Of a stretch of DNA of 64,000 bases, positions 21,241-31,599 are shown piece after piece. Position numbers and translations under genes: made by a program. Each line of letters begins with the position of its first letter. Position 1 is the first letter of the stretch. The DNA lies in contig OY755042.1 of the NCBI GenBank assembly GCA_963576565.1, positions 13,742,262 through 13,806,261 on the forward strand, given 5' to 3'. The DNA comes from Aspidapion aeneum. Its lineage: Eukaryota > Arthropoda > Insecta > Coleoptera > Brentidae. A model generated the notes under the pieces. The model searched no databases, was not told the DNA's origin, and saw nothing but the letters and a program-made list of their open reading frames with translations.

Positions 21241-22672
21241 GTAAGTCCATATCAGATCAACCAATATGGTTTGGACCTTGTCACCTTTGATTTCCATAAT
21301 TTTTGTTCAAATTCTTTACTAAGTAGAAAGAAGTAAAAATGCAAATTTTTTGATTTTTTAGCAGTCTAGTTTTTGAGTTATTAATTTTTTTTAATGCTTA
21401 ATATCGTCTTTTTTAGCACCGACTTGATTTCTTTAAACCCTTGTTATTCATAAAGTCTTGGGTATATCGAGGTAAAAGTTGCTGTGTAATCTTATAGCTC
21501 TACAAGCTTAATTATGGTATGCCTAGTGGCATCCTTCTTGTAAAAAAAAATGCAGTGGTCTCACCACGAAATTTATTTTTGATGCAGTTTAAAAACTGAT
21601 TTCTTATTTTGTTCAATTTTCTCATATTTGTTTTCTGGACTATTTATTTACATGTATGACAAGTTTTATCATGGGATGACAGTGGGTTCCTATTTAAAAA
21701 TTTATTTTTGTAAATTGATGTTGTTCAAAATTCTTTTATTTTACCTTAAATATAACTATTTGACAATTCCTTACTGTAATATTTTACCTATAAATTAGCC
21801 GTGACTGGATTTATACAATTTCAAAAGTTTTTAATCATTTTCACTTACTTATTTCGACGCCTAAGTTAAGATTACACATCCACTCTGTCACATTTCTGGA
21901 ATTTCTCACTATCGTGGGATGATTTTGGTCATCATGGGGGTTGCAACCTTTAGTGGACTTCCAGGACGGATACATCGCAAAGCCAAACAGACTGAGAAAA
22001 CACGCTACGAAACGTCATGTTTACGCAAATTTTGTTTTTACAAAAAGTCATCAGTCAAAATAATACGCCACCTCTGATATTTAATTACCTTACGGCCAAT
22101 TTTGCCACTATTTTAAGAGCAGTGGCGGTTCCTCCATAAGTGCACATGTGCACGTACACTCCCAAATTTTACTTAACAAAATATTAAAATCTGACCATTC
22201 TTTAATTAATAATTTCATCATAAAGTATCAATAGACCCCAAAAGGAATTCACCAAAGACTTGAATACTAACTAAAAATTAATACCCAGTATGTATGTGTC
22301 TGTATTTGACTTGAAACGAGGATGCGTAGGTCGGCTACCGCCGGCGCTGCGCTTAACTGGATCCAAATTCTGTGCACCGTGGATGTTATGCCGCATTCTA
22401 ATTACGAAATATAAAATATTACAGTACACAGAATCTGGGCCTTACTTCGGTTCATGCTCTTGTGAATCAATTACGGCGATCGATAACGTCCGCACCCCCG
22501 TGATGCCACCCGCGTCACCGGTTGCCGTTCGCTGTGAAAGGTGCAGCTTAAATTAGTGTACTGAGACAACTGGGCGTTATCTGTTGGGTGTGGCTGCAAT
22601 AATTTTGTGCACCCCTAAAGTTTTACTCCACGCGCCACCACTGTTTAAGAGATAAACAATGTAACAATTTTC
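21241..22672. repeat. Right arm of large inverted repeat around exons 3 and 4
   Basis: Reverse counterpart of 15852-16980. Outside the nested hAT elements the arms are nearly equal in length (about 871 and 908 nt). The arm starts 45 nt after exon 4. Confidence 0.85.
22120..22643. mobile_element. 524-bp hAT-like element inside right arm
   Basis: Starts CAGTGGCGGTTCC, ends CGCGCCACCACTG, flanked by TTTAAGAG at 22112-22119 and 22644-22651, the reverse of the left arm's target duplication. The 88-codon frame inside (22290-22556) has no recognised domain and is not called as a gene. Confidence 0.85.
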
Positions 22673-22689
22673 ATCAATATCAGAAAAAG

Positions 22690-23090
22690 TGTGTCAAAAA
22701 TGAATCACAAGATTTTACACACAGACACACGACAGACAGTCAGGCTCTGTGAAGTTAAATAAAATCATTTGATTAATAAAGATTAGGATTATATAAATAC
22801 AAAAAATATATACTTACTGATATATATATATATTTTTAATTTATTAGAATTTTAAATATTCCTGAAAAATTTGGAATAATAGATATTTAGGAAATTTTCA
22901 AAATTTTCTCAAAAATTTGAGAAAGAACCCATTTCCATTTTTTTTATACCCATAAATAAATTTTGTTGAATTTGTGTGTTTTTTTTCGTGTGTACATTTT
23001 CCCGCATGCGAAATTTTCCGTGTGTGCTTCCTTCCTATGCACATATATCATGCGCATTTTCCAGTGGACATATTTCCTTGATTCCTGTTT
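22690..23090. other. No gene seen
   Basis: AT-rich intron 4 DNA with a short TATATATATATA run at 22819-22832. Confidence 0.55.
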
Positions 23091-23096
23091 TAAATA

Positions 23097-23279
23097 CAGT
23101 CGAACCTCTCTAACTCGAACCTCTATAACTCACCTCTCTATAACTCGAACCTTTTAAGTGGTCCCTGCACTTTTAATATGTATTTTAACCTCTTTAACTC
23201 GAATTTCTGTAACTCGAACTCTCCATAACTCGAACGGATTTGGTTGTCCCTTTGAGTTCGAGTTATAGAGGTTCGACTG
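23097..23279. mobile_element. 183-bp pogo/Tigger-like MITE
   Basis: Terminal inverted repeats CAGTCGAACCTCTCTAACTC and the reverse ...TTATAGAGGTTCGACTG, flanked by TA, with several internal TATAACTCGAACC motifs. The ends and TA target are those of pogo/Tigger-type elements. Confidence 0.8.
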
Positions 23280-23924
23280 TATTTAAAATTTTTCTTTTTC
23301 TTCCAAAGAAGGATACACACAAACTGTCTTTTAGACCTTTCTTTTTTGTCAATGTCAACGGAAAATTTTTGACATTTTGCTAATCATATATAAATTTTAT
23401 AAAACATTATGTAAATGCAGCTTAAGGAACGCAACAAAATTTCATTTTGTTTCAGAAAGAGATAAAGAAAGGGAAAGAAAGCTATGGATAGACCAAAAAT
23501 ATTAAATTATAGTGTTATTTTTATCATCTCTCAGTATTTTCACCTGTATTCCTGTGTATGGTTACGGTTCATTCAGTTCACTTTGGGTTGACTTTTAAAA
23601 CTTGAAGGTTCGATTTCTATTTATTGACTCCGTGTTTTGGGCCCCTTAGCTGCCAGGCAGAATAACTTGTATACTGTTGTATGGATTCTTAAAACGGGTG
23701 AGAATGAGAGTGAGCATCTTCCCACGTCAGGACCAATAGAGATGCGGAAATCAAGTAAGATCGCATGCGCAGTTTGACTTTTACCCGATTTTGAGGGAGT
23801 ACTCCTTCACCGCACCTGTGGCACGAGCCAGCAGCCGCGGTCAGGGTCATGGCAGACAATGTCCAACAAAAAAAAGGTTCGAAAATAAACTGAATGAAAT
23901 GCGTTTGTCTTATTAATTTTTTAG

Positions 23925-24014
23925 AACAAATCCGTATTTGCTATTATGCAATTTTGTGCTTGGAATGTTGGATTAGTAATAAACTGTCAAGCAGGTCAAC
24001 GAATAACAGATGTT
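23925..24014 (+). CDS. Odorant receptor exon 5 (TM6)
   Basis: Thirty codons in phase 0 between TTTTTTAG (ending 23924) and donor GTAAGT (24015): NKSVFAIMQFCAWNVGLVIN then CQAGQRITDV. This corresponds to TM6 and the start of the last intracellular loop, where related receptors have a short conserved C.....G..I...S pattern. Confidence 0.87.
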
Positions 24015-24384
24015 GTAAGTTTTTTTATCTAAATTTTGAACTAATCTACACATTAATTAGATAATTTCTGTTGACTATATTTTTTAAGGTTATTTTAATC
24101 TAGTTTAAAACAGGGGATACTCGGCTGCAATGGCGTAGCGGGTGAGATAGCATAGTAGTCTTATTTTAAAAATTAGGTTTCATTTCGTAATAGTGTAAAC
24201 ATCGACAGGAAGCGCTGGAGAAAAAACCTTAGGACTTTTCCACCTATATTTACTAAGAATGTTTAAGTTTAACTTTTAGTTTATCTTTTGTAAAATGCTT
24301 TAACTGAATTTCTTTTAAATTTAATAAAATTTAGTGGAATTTTGGACTAATTATAACTACATAGGTTTTTGTGTATTGTATTTG

Positions 24385-24560
24385 AAAATGGTGGCAGGCC
24401 CTTCTGGACCTCCATGCACTGCGACCACATTTGGATCTATTGTGCCCACGTACCTACATAATGAGTTTAACTAAAGTGGCATATTTTTTTTTCCACCCAG
24501 CACATAAAAAAACTCTGCAGATTACAACAATAAATAACTTAGCCTTAACACAGTAAACTA
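24385..24560. repeat. Core of the GTACGT-type repeat, second copy
   Basis: GTGGCAGGCCCTTCTGGACC and ACATAATGAGTTTAACTAAA match 14018-14170 but lack the GTACGT flanks. Confidence 0.65.
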
Positions 24561-24769
24561 CATAGATTATATCGCAATGGAAAATTCTGCAGCCATTACC
24601 TAATTATTTTTATTATGATTTTAAAAATTGTGGTTGTCTGATAATAAAGCCGAATGGCTCGTTTGCTTATACCTTTTATGTCACGATTTTTTAAAAATTA
24701 AATGGTTTGAAGGTTGGGCAAAGCAAGTTAATCCAAAGCAAAGCAGCCACAAGATTTACGATACCAATT

Positions 24770-24975
24770 TTAGCTCAAGCGTCAGGGCATTTCTATTTGC
24801 AAAAGGTCGAACAAAGCTGAAATTTGGTAGGATGGTAGACATAGGTCCCCTGATAGTACATCTACGTTTGCGACCTCGAGGGATTGCCGCTCGAGAGGAG
24901 GAGGGATGAAAACACTGAATCGCGGCGCTTGAAGGAAAATAGCACCGTTGGAGTAGGTGCTATAAAAAAAAGTTC
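24770..24975. repeat. Left arm of a ~200-bp inverted pair flanking a minisatellite element
   Basis: AAAGGTCGAACAAAGCTGAA, TTGCGACCTCGAGGGATTGC and CACCGTTGGAGTAGGTG occur in reverse at 27180-27400. The pair brackets the element at 25104-26800 in intron 5. Confidence 0.75.
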
Positions 24976-25103
24976 AAATTAAATATGTAGATAACGCTCT
25001 GACCAATAGTTTTTACTTTACGGCGCGCCAAAGCTGGGGGTAGTTTGCAAATTTTAACAAAATCAGATTAATCGCGGATTAAAACAAATATGACTACTAA
25101 GGA

Positions 25104-26800
25104 ATCTGAGGGCACGGCAGTGCCTCGCTAAGTTCGCGCGCCGTAACCATCTTTTCTGGAAACATTTCAGCCGATATTTGACCTACCTAAAACTCTACTT
25201 CAGAATGAGCTACGAATCTCAAACTTTGCACGGTCGTAGATCTCCATGGAGTTAACAACCCCTCCAAGTGTCATGGAAAAGTGTCATGGAATTCCATAAA
25301 GTAGTAAAGTAGTTACGAAATTTCAAAAAACGCTGAAATTGCCACTCACTCACTCACTCACTCACTCATGTATAGATCATCAATATTCTACTGTACTTCC
25401 AGACATCCTACAAAGCTGAAATTTGGCAGACTGATAGAAATTATGACCAAACCCCTGGAAAAAATCAAAAAACACCAAAATTTTAATTTACTCCCATCCC
25501 CTATACATTTAAAGTTATGTAAAATTAGCATCGCCCACTTTCAGAAATGCTAGAGAGTTGAGCTTTGGCACACTGATAGAAACTATGATAAAACTATAGG
25601 AAAAAATTAAAAAATCCCAAAATTTTAATTTACTCCCCTCCTCTATACATTTAAAGTTATGTAAAAGTAGCATTGCCCACTTCCAGAAATGCTAGAGAGT
25701 TGAGCTTTGGCAGACTGATAGGAACTATGATAAAACTATAGGAAAAAATTAAAACACCCCAAAATTCTAATTTACTTCCCTCCCTTATAAATGTAAAGTT
25801 AAGTAAAAGTAACATTGCCTACTTCCAGAAACGCTAGAGAGCTGAACTTTTTAAGACTGAAAGACAATATGATAAAACTATATGAAAAAATTTAAAAACA
25901 CCAACATTTTAATTTACTTCCCTCTCCTATAAATGTAAATTTATATAAAACTAACATTGCCCACTTCCAGAAATGCTAGAGAGCTGAGCATTGGAACGCT
26001 GATAGAAATTATGATAAAACCATGGGAAAAAATTTAAAAAGTCCAATATTTTCATTTACTCTCCTCCCCTATAAATGTAAAGTTATGTAAAAGTAACATT
26101 GCCCACTTCCAGAAACGCTAGAGAGCTGAGCATTGGAAGACTGATAGGAACTATAATAAAACTATAGGACAAAATTTAAAAACATGACAATTTTAATTTA
26201 TTTCCCTCCCGTATACATGTAAAGTTATGTAAAAGTAACATTGTGCACTTTTAGAAACGCTAGAGAGCTGAGCTTTGGAAGGCTGATAGGAACTACGATA
26301 AAACCATGGAAAAAAATTAAAAAATCTCAAAAATTTAAGTAAGGCATTGCAAAAGTTTTGAACATTATTCCGCATATTTTACTACTTTAAAAATTAAGTA
26401 TTATCCAATTCCTTTAAAAAAGAAGTGAAATCATAACAAAAACATTTCATGTAAAAAAAAGCCAAGTACGCGAAAATGGCATTCCGTAAAAAGAATTGAG
26501 ATAAAAGTAAAGCCAAGTTTTCCAATACAAATTTCAAAATGAAAGGTTCTTACTAGTTTGGAAATATTTTTCTAAACTTGGCTATTACTGCTGTAAATGA
26601 CTCTTAGGCACAGTGCTATATTGAACATAAAGAAGTTTGGCTGTAATAGCAAAGTTTAAAAAAACATTTCCAAACTAGTAAGAACCTTTCATTTTGAAAT
26701 TTGTATTGGAAAACTTGGCTTTACTTTTATCTCAATTCTTTTTACGGAATGCCATTTTCACGTACTTGGCTTTTTTTTACATGAAATGTTTTTGTTATGA
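25104..26800 (+). repeat. Minisatellite-plus-hairpin element, copy 2 (most complete)
   Basis: Order: ATCTGAGGGCACGGCAGTGC with hairpin GGCAC/GTGCC; a ~220-bp unique head; a CACT microsatellite (25346-25368); six or seven ~147-bp repeats to about 26335; then a 160-nt hairpin arm (26431 on), a ~40-nt loop and the inverse arm ending CATGAAATGTTTTTGTTATG. 1.7 kb, noncoding. The small terminal hairpin and tandem core resemble HINE/DINE-1 elements; the ends do not show a textbook CTRR. Confidence 0.8.
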
Positions 26801-27179
26801 TTATGTTATATTTTTTTTTCTGTAAGAGTAAGGTTTTCTAAGTAAACTGATGCTTCACTCGTTACATTTGACCTTATATTATAAAAGATCTGATTTTTTG
26901 AAATGCGCCCTTACATACCTATCATGATCTCAATGATCTCTTCGTATATAATTCAATGCATGATCTACGGTCGATATTTTCTTATTATTGTTGACCTATA
27001 ACAGTCAGGAAGATTTTCCTTGGACCTGGATTTGAGGTATATAGAAAATTTTATTGCTGTTTCTTATAACCCAAGAATTTATCTTTAAAGATCCGGTTGA
27101 TGCCACTCTGGCACCCTTCAGCATTCAATATGGCGGCCGATTAGATTAGATTACATATTTTATTTGATTTTTTTTTTAT

Positions 27180-27400
27180 AACACCTACTCCAACGGTGCT
27201 ATTTTTCTCCAAGCGCCGCGATGCAGTGTTTTCATTCCCACTCCCTTCGAGCGGCAATCCCCCGAGGTCGCAAACTTAGATGTACTATCAGGGCACCTAT
27301 GTATACCATCCCACCAAATTTCAGCTTTGTTCGACCTTTTGCAAATAGAACCCCATATTTTGTACCTGACGCTTGGGCTATTTCTCTGAGTCTTCCAGAA
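27180..27400. repeat. Right arm of a ~200-bp inverted pair
   Basis: Reverse counterpart of 24770-24975 (CACCTACTCCAACGGTGC, GGCAATCCCCCGAGGTCGCA, TTTCAGCTTTGTTCGACC). Confidence 0.75.
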
Positions 27401-27436
27401 TTTTGTGTTTTTAAAATAATGTCTTTACTTCAATAA

Positions 27437-27970
27437 TAAAAATAATAAAAAGAAATACATTCTCACTAGGTTTCTTTATTATTTCCAATTATTTATTTTA
27501 TTTTAACACCTAAACAACATTTTCAAAAGACGAAAATTAGCACGTAAATAAAAAACAATACAATTCTTATTGTAAGGCCAGCCCGATAACAAGACCCAGG
27601 CGGATGTCAAAAACTAAAAACACCAAATATAAACTAAAATGTAACATGCATCATACTATTATGTAATGCTTGAGATTTTAGAAAATATTTTATTCTAAGT
27701 ATTGTAACCATAAGCTTATATTGGTGGGCCCTATTACCAGCAGGTGTCCGATATTAAAACACAATATTCAATATTATATTTTTTAAAAATTTAATTTTTT
27801 TTCATGTAGATAGTTGACTACCTTAATAAAGCATTGGAAATCTTGACTAATACTTTTGTTTTAACATAATGCGGTCGTAAAAAGAACGTGGGCTTTATAG
27901 CCCTCACCTAACCTATACTATTTTTAAATATCAGCTACATTTTATTAATCCAGGAATGCTTAATTTTTAG
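27437..27970. other. No gene seen
   Basis: AT-rich intron 5 tail leading to the exon 6 acceptor. No recognised motif. Confidence 0.5.
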
Positions 27971-28129
27971 AATAATACATTATGCCGAAATATCTACGGA
28001 AAAGTCGACTGGCCCAATCTAAGTGTTAAAGAACAGCGAGATTTCTCACTTGTTCTGTTTATGACTCAAAAAACGCAATATCTTCAAGCTGGATACGTCG
28101 CGACTTTGTCGTTTATGACTTACGCAAAT
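27971..28129 (+). CDS. Odorant receptor exon 6 (last intracellular loop and TM7)
   Basis: Fifty-three codons in phase 0 between TTTTTAG (ending 27970) and donor GTAAGA (28130). It contains IYGKVDWPNLSVKEQRDFSL, equivalent to the Y...W.....R.DL segment of insect odorant receptors, and then LQAGYVATLSFMTYAN, the beginning of TM7. This is the most family-diagnostic exon in the window. A foldback-type transposon begins 24 nt beyond the donor, but the consensus donor itself is intact. Confidence 0.92.
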
Positions 28130-28153
28130 GTAAGAAAATTATATTTTTTAAAC

Positions 28154-28980
28154 GGCTCTGCTACAGAATAGCGCCCTACAAAATAGCGCTGCTTCAAAAT
28201 AGCGCCTCTACAAAATGGCGCTTACTATATAGCGTGCATCAAAATAGCGCCTTACAAAATAGCGCTGCTACAGAATAGCGCCTTACGAAATAGCGCTGCT
28301 ACAAAATGGCACTGCCACAATATAGCGCTGCTACAAAAAAGCGCTGCTACAAAATAGCGCCTTACAACATAGCGCTGCTACAAAATAACGCGCATCAAAA
28401 TAGCGCATTCACAAAATAGCGCGCATCAAAAACGCGCTGCGGCAAAATAGTGACATCTCATAAAAACAGCGAAATTAAAAAAAACATCAATAAAAACAAC
28501 AACTGTTTGACTAAGGGGTCTCCTTCTAACATATTTAAAAAAAAAACTTCCCTGACTTCTTTCCTCCTAGCGGGTGTGAAACAAAACTGAACCGAACCGA
28601 ACTGAACCGAATCGAAGTATCGGTTTAGTTCGGTTTGGTTTCAGAACCTCTAGGATGCCGGTTCGGTTCGGTTTGGTTCGGTTCGGTTTGGTTTCACACC
28701 CTTTAGGATCCCGGGAAAAAGTCAGGGAATTTTTTTTTTGAAAATATATGTTAGAAGCAGCGCCATTTTGATGCGCGCTATTTTGAAAAGCGCTATTTTG
28801 ATGCGCGCTATTTTGTAGCAGCGCTATTTTGAGGCAGCGCCATTTTGATGCACGCGATTTTGTAGCAGCGCTATTTTGTTGGCGCTATTTTGATGAAGGC
28901 TATTTTGTAGCAGCGCTATTTTGTGGCAGCGCCATTTTGAAGCAGTGCTATTTTGTAAGGCGCTATTCTGTAGCAGAGCC
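28154..28980. mobile_element. 827-bp foldback element with repeat-built inverted ends
   Basis: Left arm (28154-28455) is a string of short tandem units such as AAAATAGCGCTGCTAC; right arm (28757-28980) is the inverse, GTAGCAGCGCTATTTTG. Outer ends GGCTCTGCTACAG / CTGTAGCAGAGCC. Flanked by a 9-bp duplication TTTTTAAAC at 28145-28153 and 28981-28989. The centre holds a second palindrome built of GGTTCGGTTT / AAACCGAACC. Long inverted ends made of tandem repeats plus 9-bp duplications are the hallmarks of Foldback/MULE-type elements. No protein is encoded. Confidence 0.88.
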
Positions 28981-29324
28981 TTTTTAAACAATTTGTTTAA
29001 AATTATAAGTAGCGACTATTAAAACTTTAAAGTTTCAAATATTATACTTATCGGCTCATAAATAGAAAACTTCGCTATTTTGGATTTGCCATTTTGATTC
29101 ATAATTGCTATTTTCTAACTAATAAAATGGTTTTGAAGTTATATAAACTATATTTGCCTTATTTGAAAACAAAATATTGTCACAAAACCGTTTTTTCTAC
29201 TTTTGGCCAAAAATCAGGTCCAAGAGCCCACTGTGCGTTCTAGGCACTCACTGGTGGCTAAGCATCATAAACGCCTACATGTTCTTTAAAGTGAGCGAAA
29301 GATTTTGTTTCCATTGTATTTTTC

Positions 29325-29432
29325 CATAGGCAGCTCGAAAGCTGTATATCCACGGGGGTCCAAGATCTAATGGACCCCTATTAAGTGCTGACACTTAATT
29401 GTTTCGTCCTTAAGGGACTCTTCAGATTGCTT
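29325..29432 (-). repeat. Hammerhead repeat remnant A4
   Basis: On the - strand CTGAAGA, GTCC/GGAC with loop CTTAA, GAAA, a mismatched stem III and TC are followed by GCACTTAATAGGGGTCC and CTTGGACCCCCGTGG. The core is nearly complete, but stem I (AATC versus AGCA) does not pair. In intron 6, antisense to the receptor. Confidence 0.6.
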
Positions 29433-29827
29433 TTTAATTTTCTTTACCTAATAACATACAAGCATTTGTTACAGATAATGGTAATGATAAGTGTGCAAAA
29501 GTGTAGTACTACTTTTTTACCATATTAGCTGCAGTGGGGTATTTAGAAATTTTGGGCTCTTGTGCAGATATCCTCTCGGACCCCCTCTCCAAGTGTCAAA
29601 GTAATCTGATGAATTATTGCTTTACAAATTCTTTTGAGATTATTGAAATAAAACAACTGAATTGATTACGTTTTCACTCACTTTATATACTTAATTAAAA
29701 AATAAAAATCACAAAAAATACATAATCTAAAAAAACTAAGAATGTCTCCTTCTAGCTTTTGAGTTCGCAAAACTATTTATGATGTCCTTTAAATCTAGGG
29801 ACGATGTAAGTTTGTGTTGTTGCAAAG

Positions 29828-30004
29828 CAGTGGCGTATATAGAAAAATGTTTCGGGGGGGGCCGAACAGTTACGGGGGGGGGGCGAGACCCCATGAGTCC
29901 GTATTTTATGCTATTTTATGTTTGTATTCATGAAAAATGTGGAAAATATTCAAAAAAAACCTTAGCTTCGGGGGGGCCCGGGCCCCCCTGTATATACGCC
30001 ACTG
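29828..30004. mobile_element. 177-bp hAT-like MITE (CAGTGGCGTATAT family)
   Basis: Inverted ends CAGTGGCGTATATAG / TATATACGCCACTG and perfect 8-bp duplication TTGCAAAG (29820-29827, 30005-30012). Contains G runs and GGGGGGCCCGGGCCCCCC. Sister copies at 55180 and 60875. Confidence 0.9.
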
Positions 30005-30012
30005 TTGCAAAG

Positions 30013-30958
30013 TCGTTCTTGACCTGTATTTGTCCTCAAATAATCTTTTATGATCTTTAGTTTACTAAACGTTCTTTCAAGTTAGCCACCGTTACTGGTA
30101 AGGTAAAAAAGAGCAGAAACACAGTATAAACTTCTGAAAAATCACTATCCATAAATCGATACTTGTTTACTAGCATTTGGAATAGGTTGCGAACCGACAT
30201 ATCTTTATTAATTTCGGGCTTAAACAAGTTTTTAATTCCGATATCACGTGCACAAAATTTCGTACTTCTATTTATAAAAAAAAATTAACCAACATTATTG
30301 TTATATTGGGTGTATATTAACCCTCGAAAAAGGTATCATTAGGTATAACTTTCTGTAAAAATGTTGTATCCAGCCCCGGATCAAGGGGGGTTTGGGTGCT
30401 GAAACCCCGAGCCCCTGCATTCAGAACCCTCGTATGATCGACCATATCTCTGAAAAAAACCTGCAAAACCCATTTATTTAGGCTGAGGCCTTAAAAACTG
30501 TATTTCGTTAAAAATCAGTCTGGATTTCAGAACCACAATCTTTCTTAAGAAAGAATTCGTAAATGTCTACATACATATATTTTTTTAAAACATACTCTCC
30601 TGACCTCTTTCCCGGGATCCTAGAGAATGTGAAACCTAACCGTTGTCAATCGATCGCCAACGTAACCGAACCGTGTCAATGTAGAATAGGGCTTCATTGA
30701 CACGGTTACGGCAGCGTTCGGGCTACAACCGAATCGCAATCATGGACGTCGTTTACAAATATGCGCGCCGCACACTCTCGCCCCATTGTAGTTAAGCCAC
30801 TGATTAGCTGGTGTAATGACAAATCGCGTGTAACGCATATCCTATGTTCCAAAGACACTGCACATGCGTGCCGTAGCAATTAGTCTCAATTAACGACATA
30901 AAATTTAATTTAAGACATATAATTTTAACTTGTAATTTGATAATCATTTTTTTTTCAG
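30013..30958. other. No gene seen; one short hairpin
   Basis: Intron 6 tail. AACCGTGTCAATG (30669) pairs with CATTGACACGGTT (30695), a 13-bp stem with 13-nt loop, extended by CGTAACCG/CGGTTACG. The stretch before it resembles the centre of the foldback element (CCCGGGATCCTAGAG). Confidence 0.5.
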
Positions 30959-31015
30959 GTGCTGAAGGCTATGTGGTCATTTGTTGCCCTTCTACGGGAA
31001 ACATTAAATAGATAA
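30959..31015 (+). CDS. Odorant receptor exon 7 (C-terminal end)
   Basis: A T-rich tract ending TTTTTTCAG precedes VLKAMWSFVALLRETLNR and a TAA stop at 31013-31015. Insect odorant receptors characteristically end with a short last exon encoding the second half of TM7 (pattern ..L.....SF..LL.....), so sequence, length and phase 0 all fit. Confidence 0.92.
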   Translation: MLKAMWSFVALLRETLNR

Positions 31016-31245
31016 AAACTCATGCCAAACGAATTTGCCAACAGCAGGCTTTTACATCTATTATTATGTTTTGGTGAATTATTAAAGACCTTAAAAAAAC
31101 GTTTTGATGCAAAAGTTCGTAAAGTTTTGAGACTGGGCACGGCATAAAAATATGTTCTTTTTTGCGATAATTAAAAATAACCTCAATTCAAGAGTGCTGA
31201 TCATTTTGATCTAAGTAATTTATATATTGCTTAAAATATTTCTAC

Positions 31246-31251
31246 AATAAA
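31246..31251 (+). promoter_or_regulatory. Candidate polyadenylation signal of the odorant receptor gene
   Basis: An AATAAA hexamer lies 231 nt past the stop codon, before the next repeat. It is the first canonical hexamer I see after the stop. AT-rich DNA makes chance matches common. Confidence 0.4.
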
Positions 31252-31599
31252 TATTTTAGACATTTTCTTTTCATGTGGGTTGAAAAGCAAGCCAGGAAGC
31301 TAATATTTACGATGTAGTTTTTCCTTTTACTTATTTTTTAAAAATGAGCAGACTAACAAAAAATTTTTAAAATTTAATTCTTGCGGAATGTTTGGCCTTG
31401 TAACTACAAAACTAATGGCATCACCAGTTTGTCAAAATGGCGGCGGTTTTTCTAGGTCGCAAACTGAGATCCCAGGATCACAAACCATACAACAGTGCCA
31501 AATTTCAAAACATCACAACATTTGCAACCTAAAATAATAATCAAATAAATACCTAAGCAATAAAAATTATTTTGGATTTATAATACATACCATTCTATG

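Larger units (their letters stand above)
6943..31015 (+). other. Insect odorant receptor gene, seven exons (gene span)
   Basis: Seven open segments join through GT/AG sites with matching phases (1,1,2,0,0,0) into 1152 nt, 383 codons plus a stop, the usual length for an insect odorant receptor. Exons are 6943-7123, 10427-10768, 17028-17250, 21096-21195, 23925-24014, 27971-28129 and 30959-31015. The product should be a seven-helix membrane protein with intracellular N terminus that forms an odour-gated cation channel with Orco in olfactory neurons; this is family knowledge. Family hallmarks seen are WFPFD before the second extracellular loop, a W followed by a run of polar residues in exon 6, and an LKAMWSF-type last helix. 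No stop or frameshift breaks the joined frame. It is not Orco itself, judging by length and sequence. The ligand cannot be inferred. No promoter element was recognised. Confidence 0.92.

Noticed and set aside
22290..22556. 88-codon frame with balanced composition
   Set aside because: It is internal to a non-autonomous hAT-like element and has no recognisable domain.
24628..24909. 93-codon frame after exon 5 as a receptor exon
   Set aside because: Second half is a repeat with an inverse copy at 27180; exon 6 at 27971 fits phase and sequence directly.
28154..28980. CRISPR-like array of short repeats
   Set aside because: Units are contiguous, without unique spacers, and reverse in the second half; 9-bp duplication shows a foldback transposon in a eukaryote.
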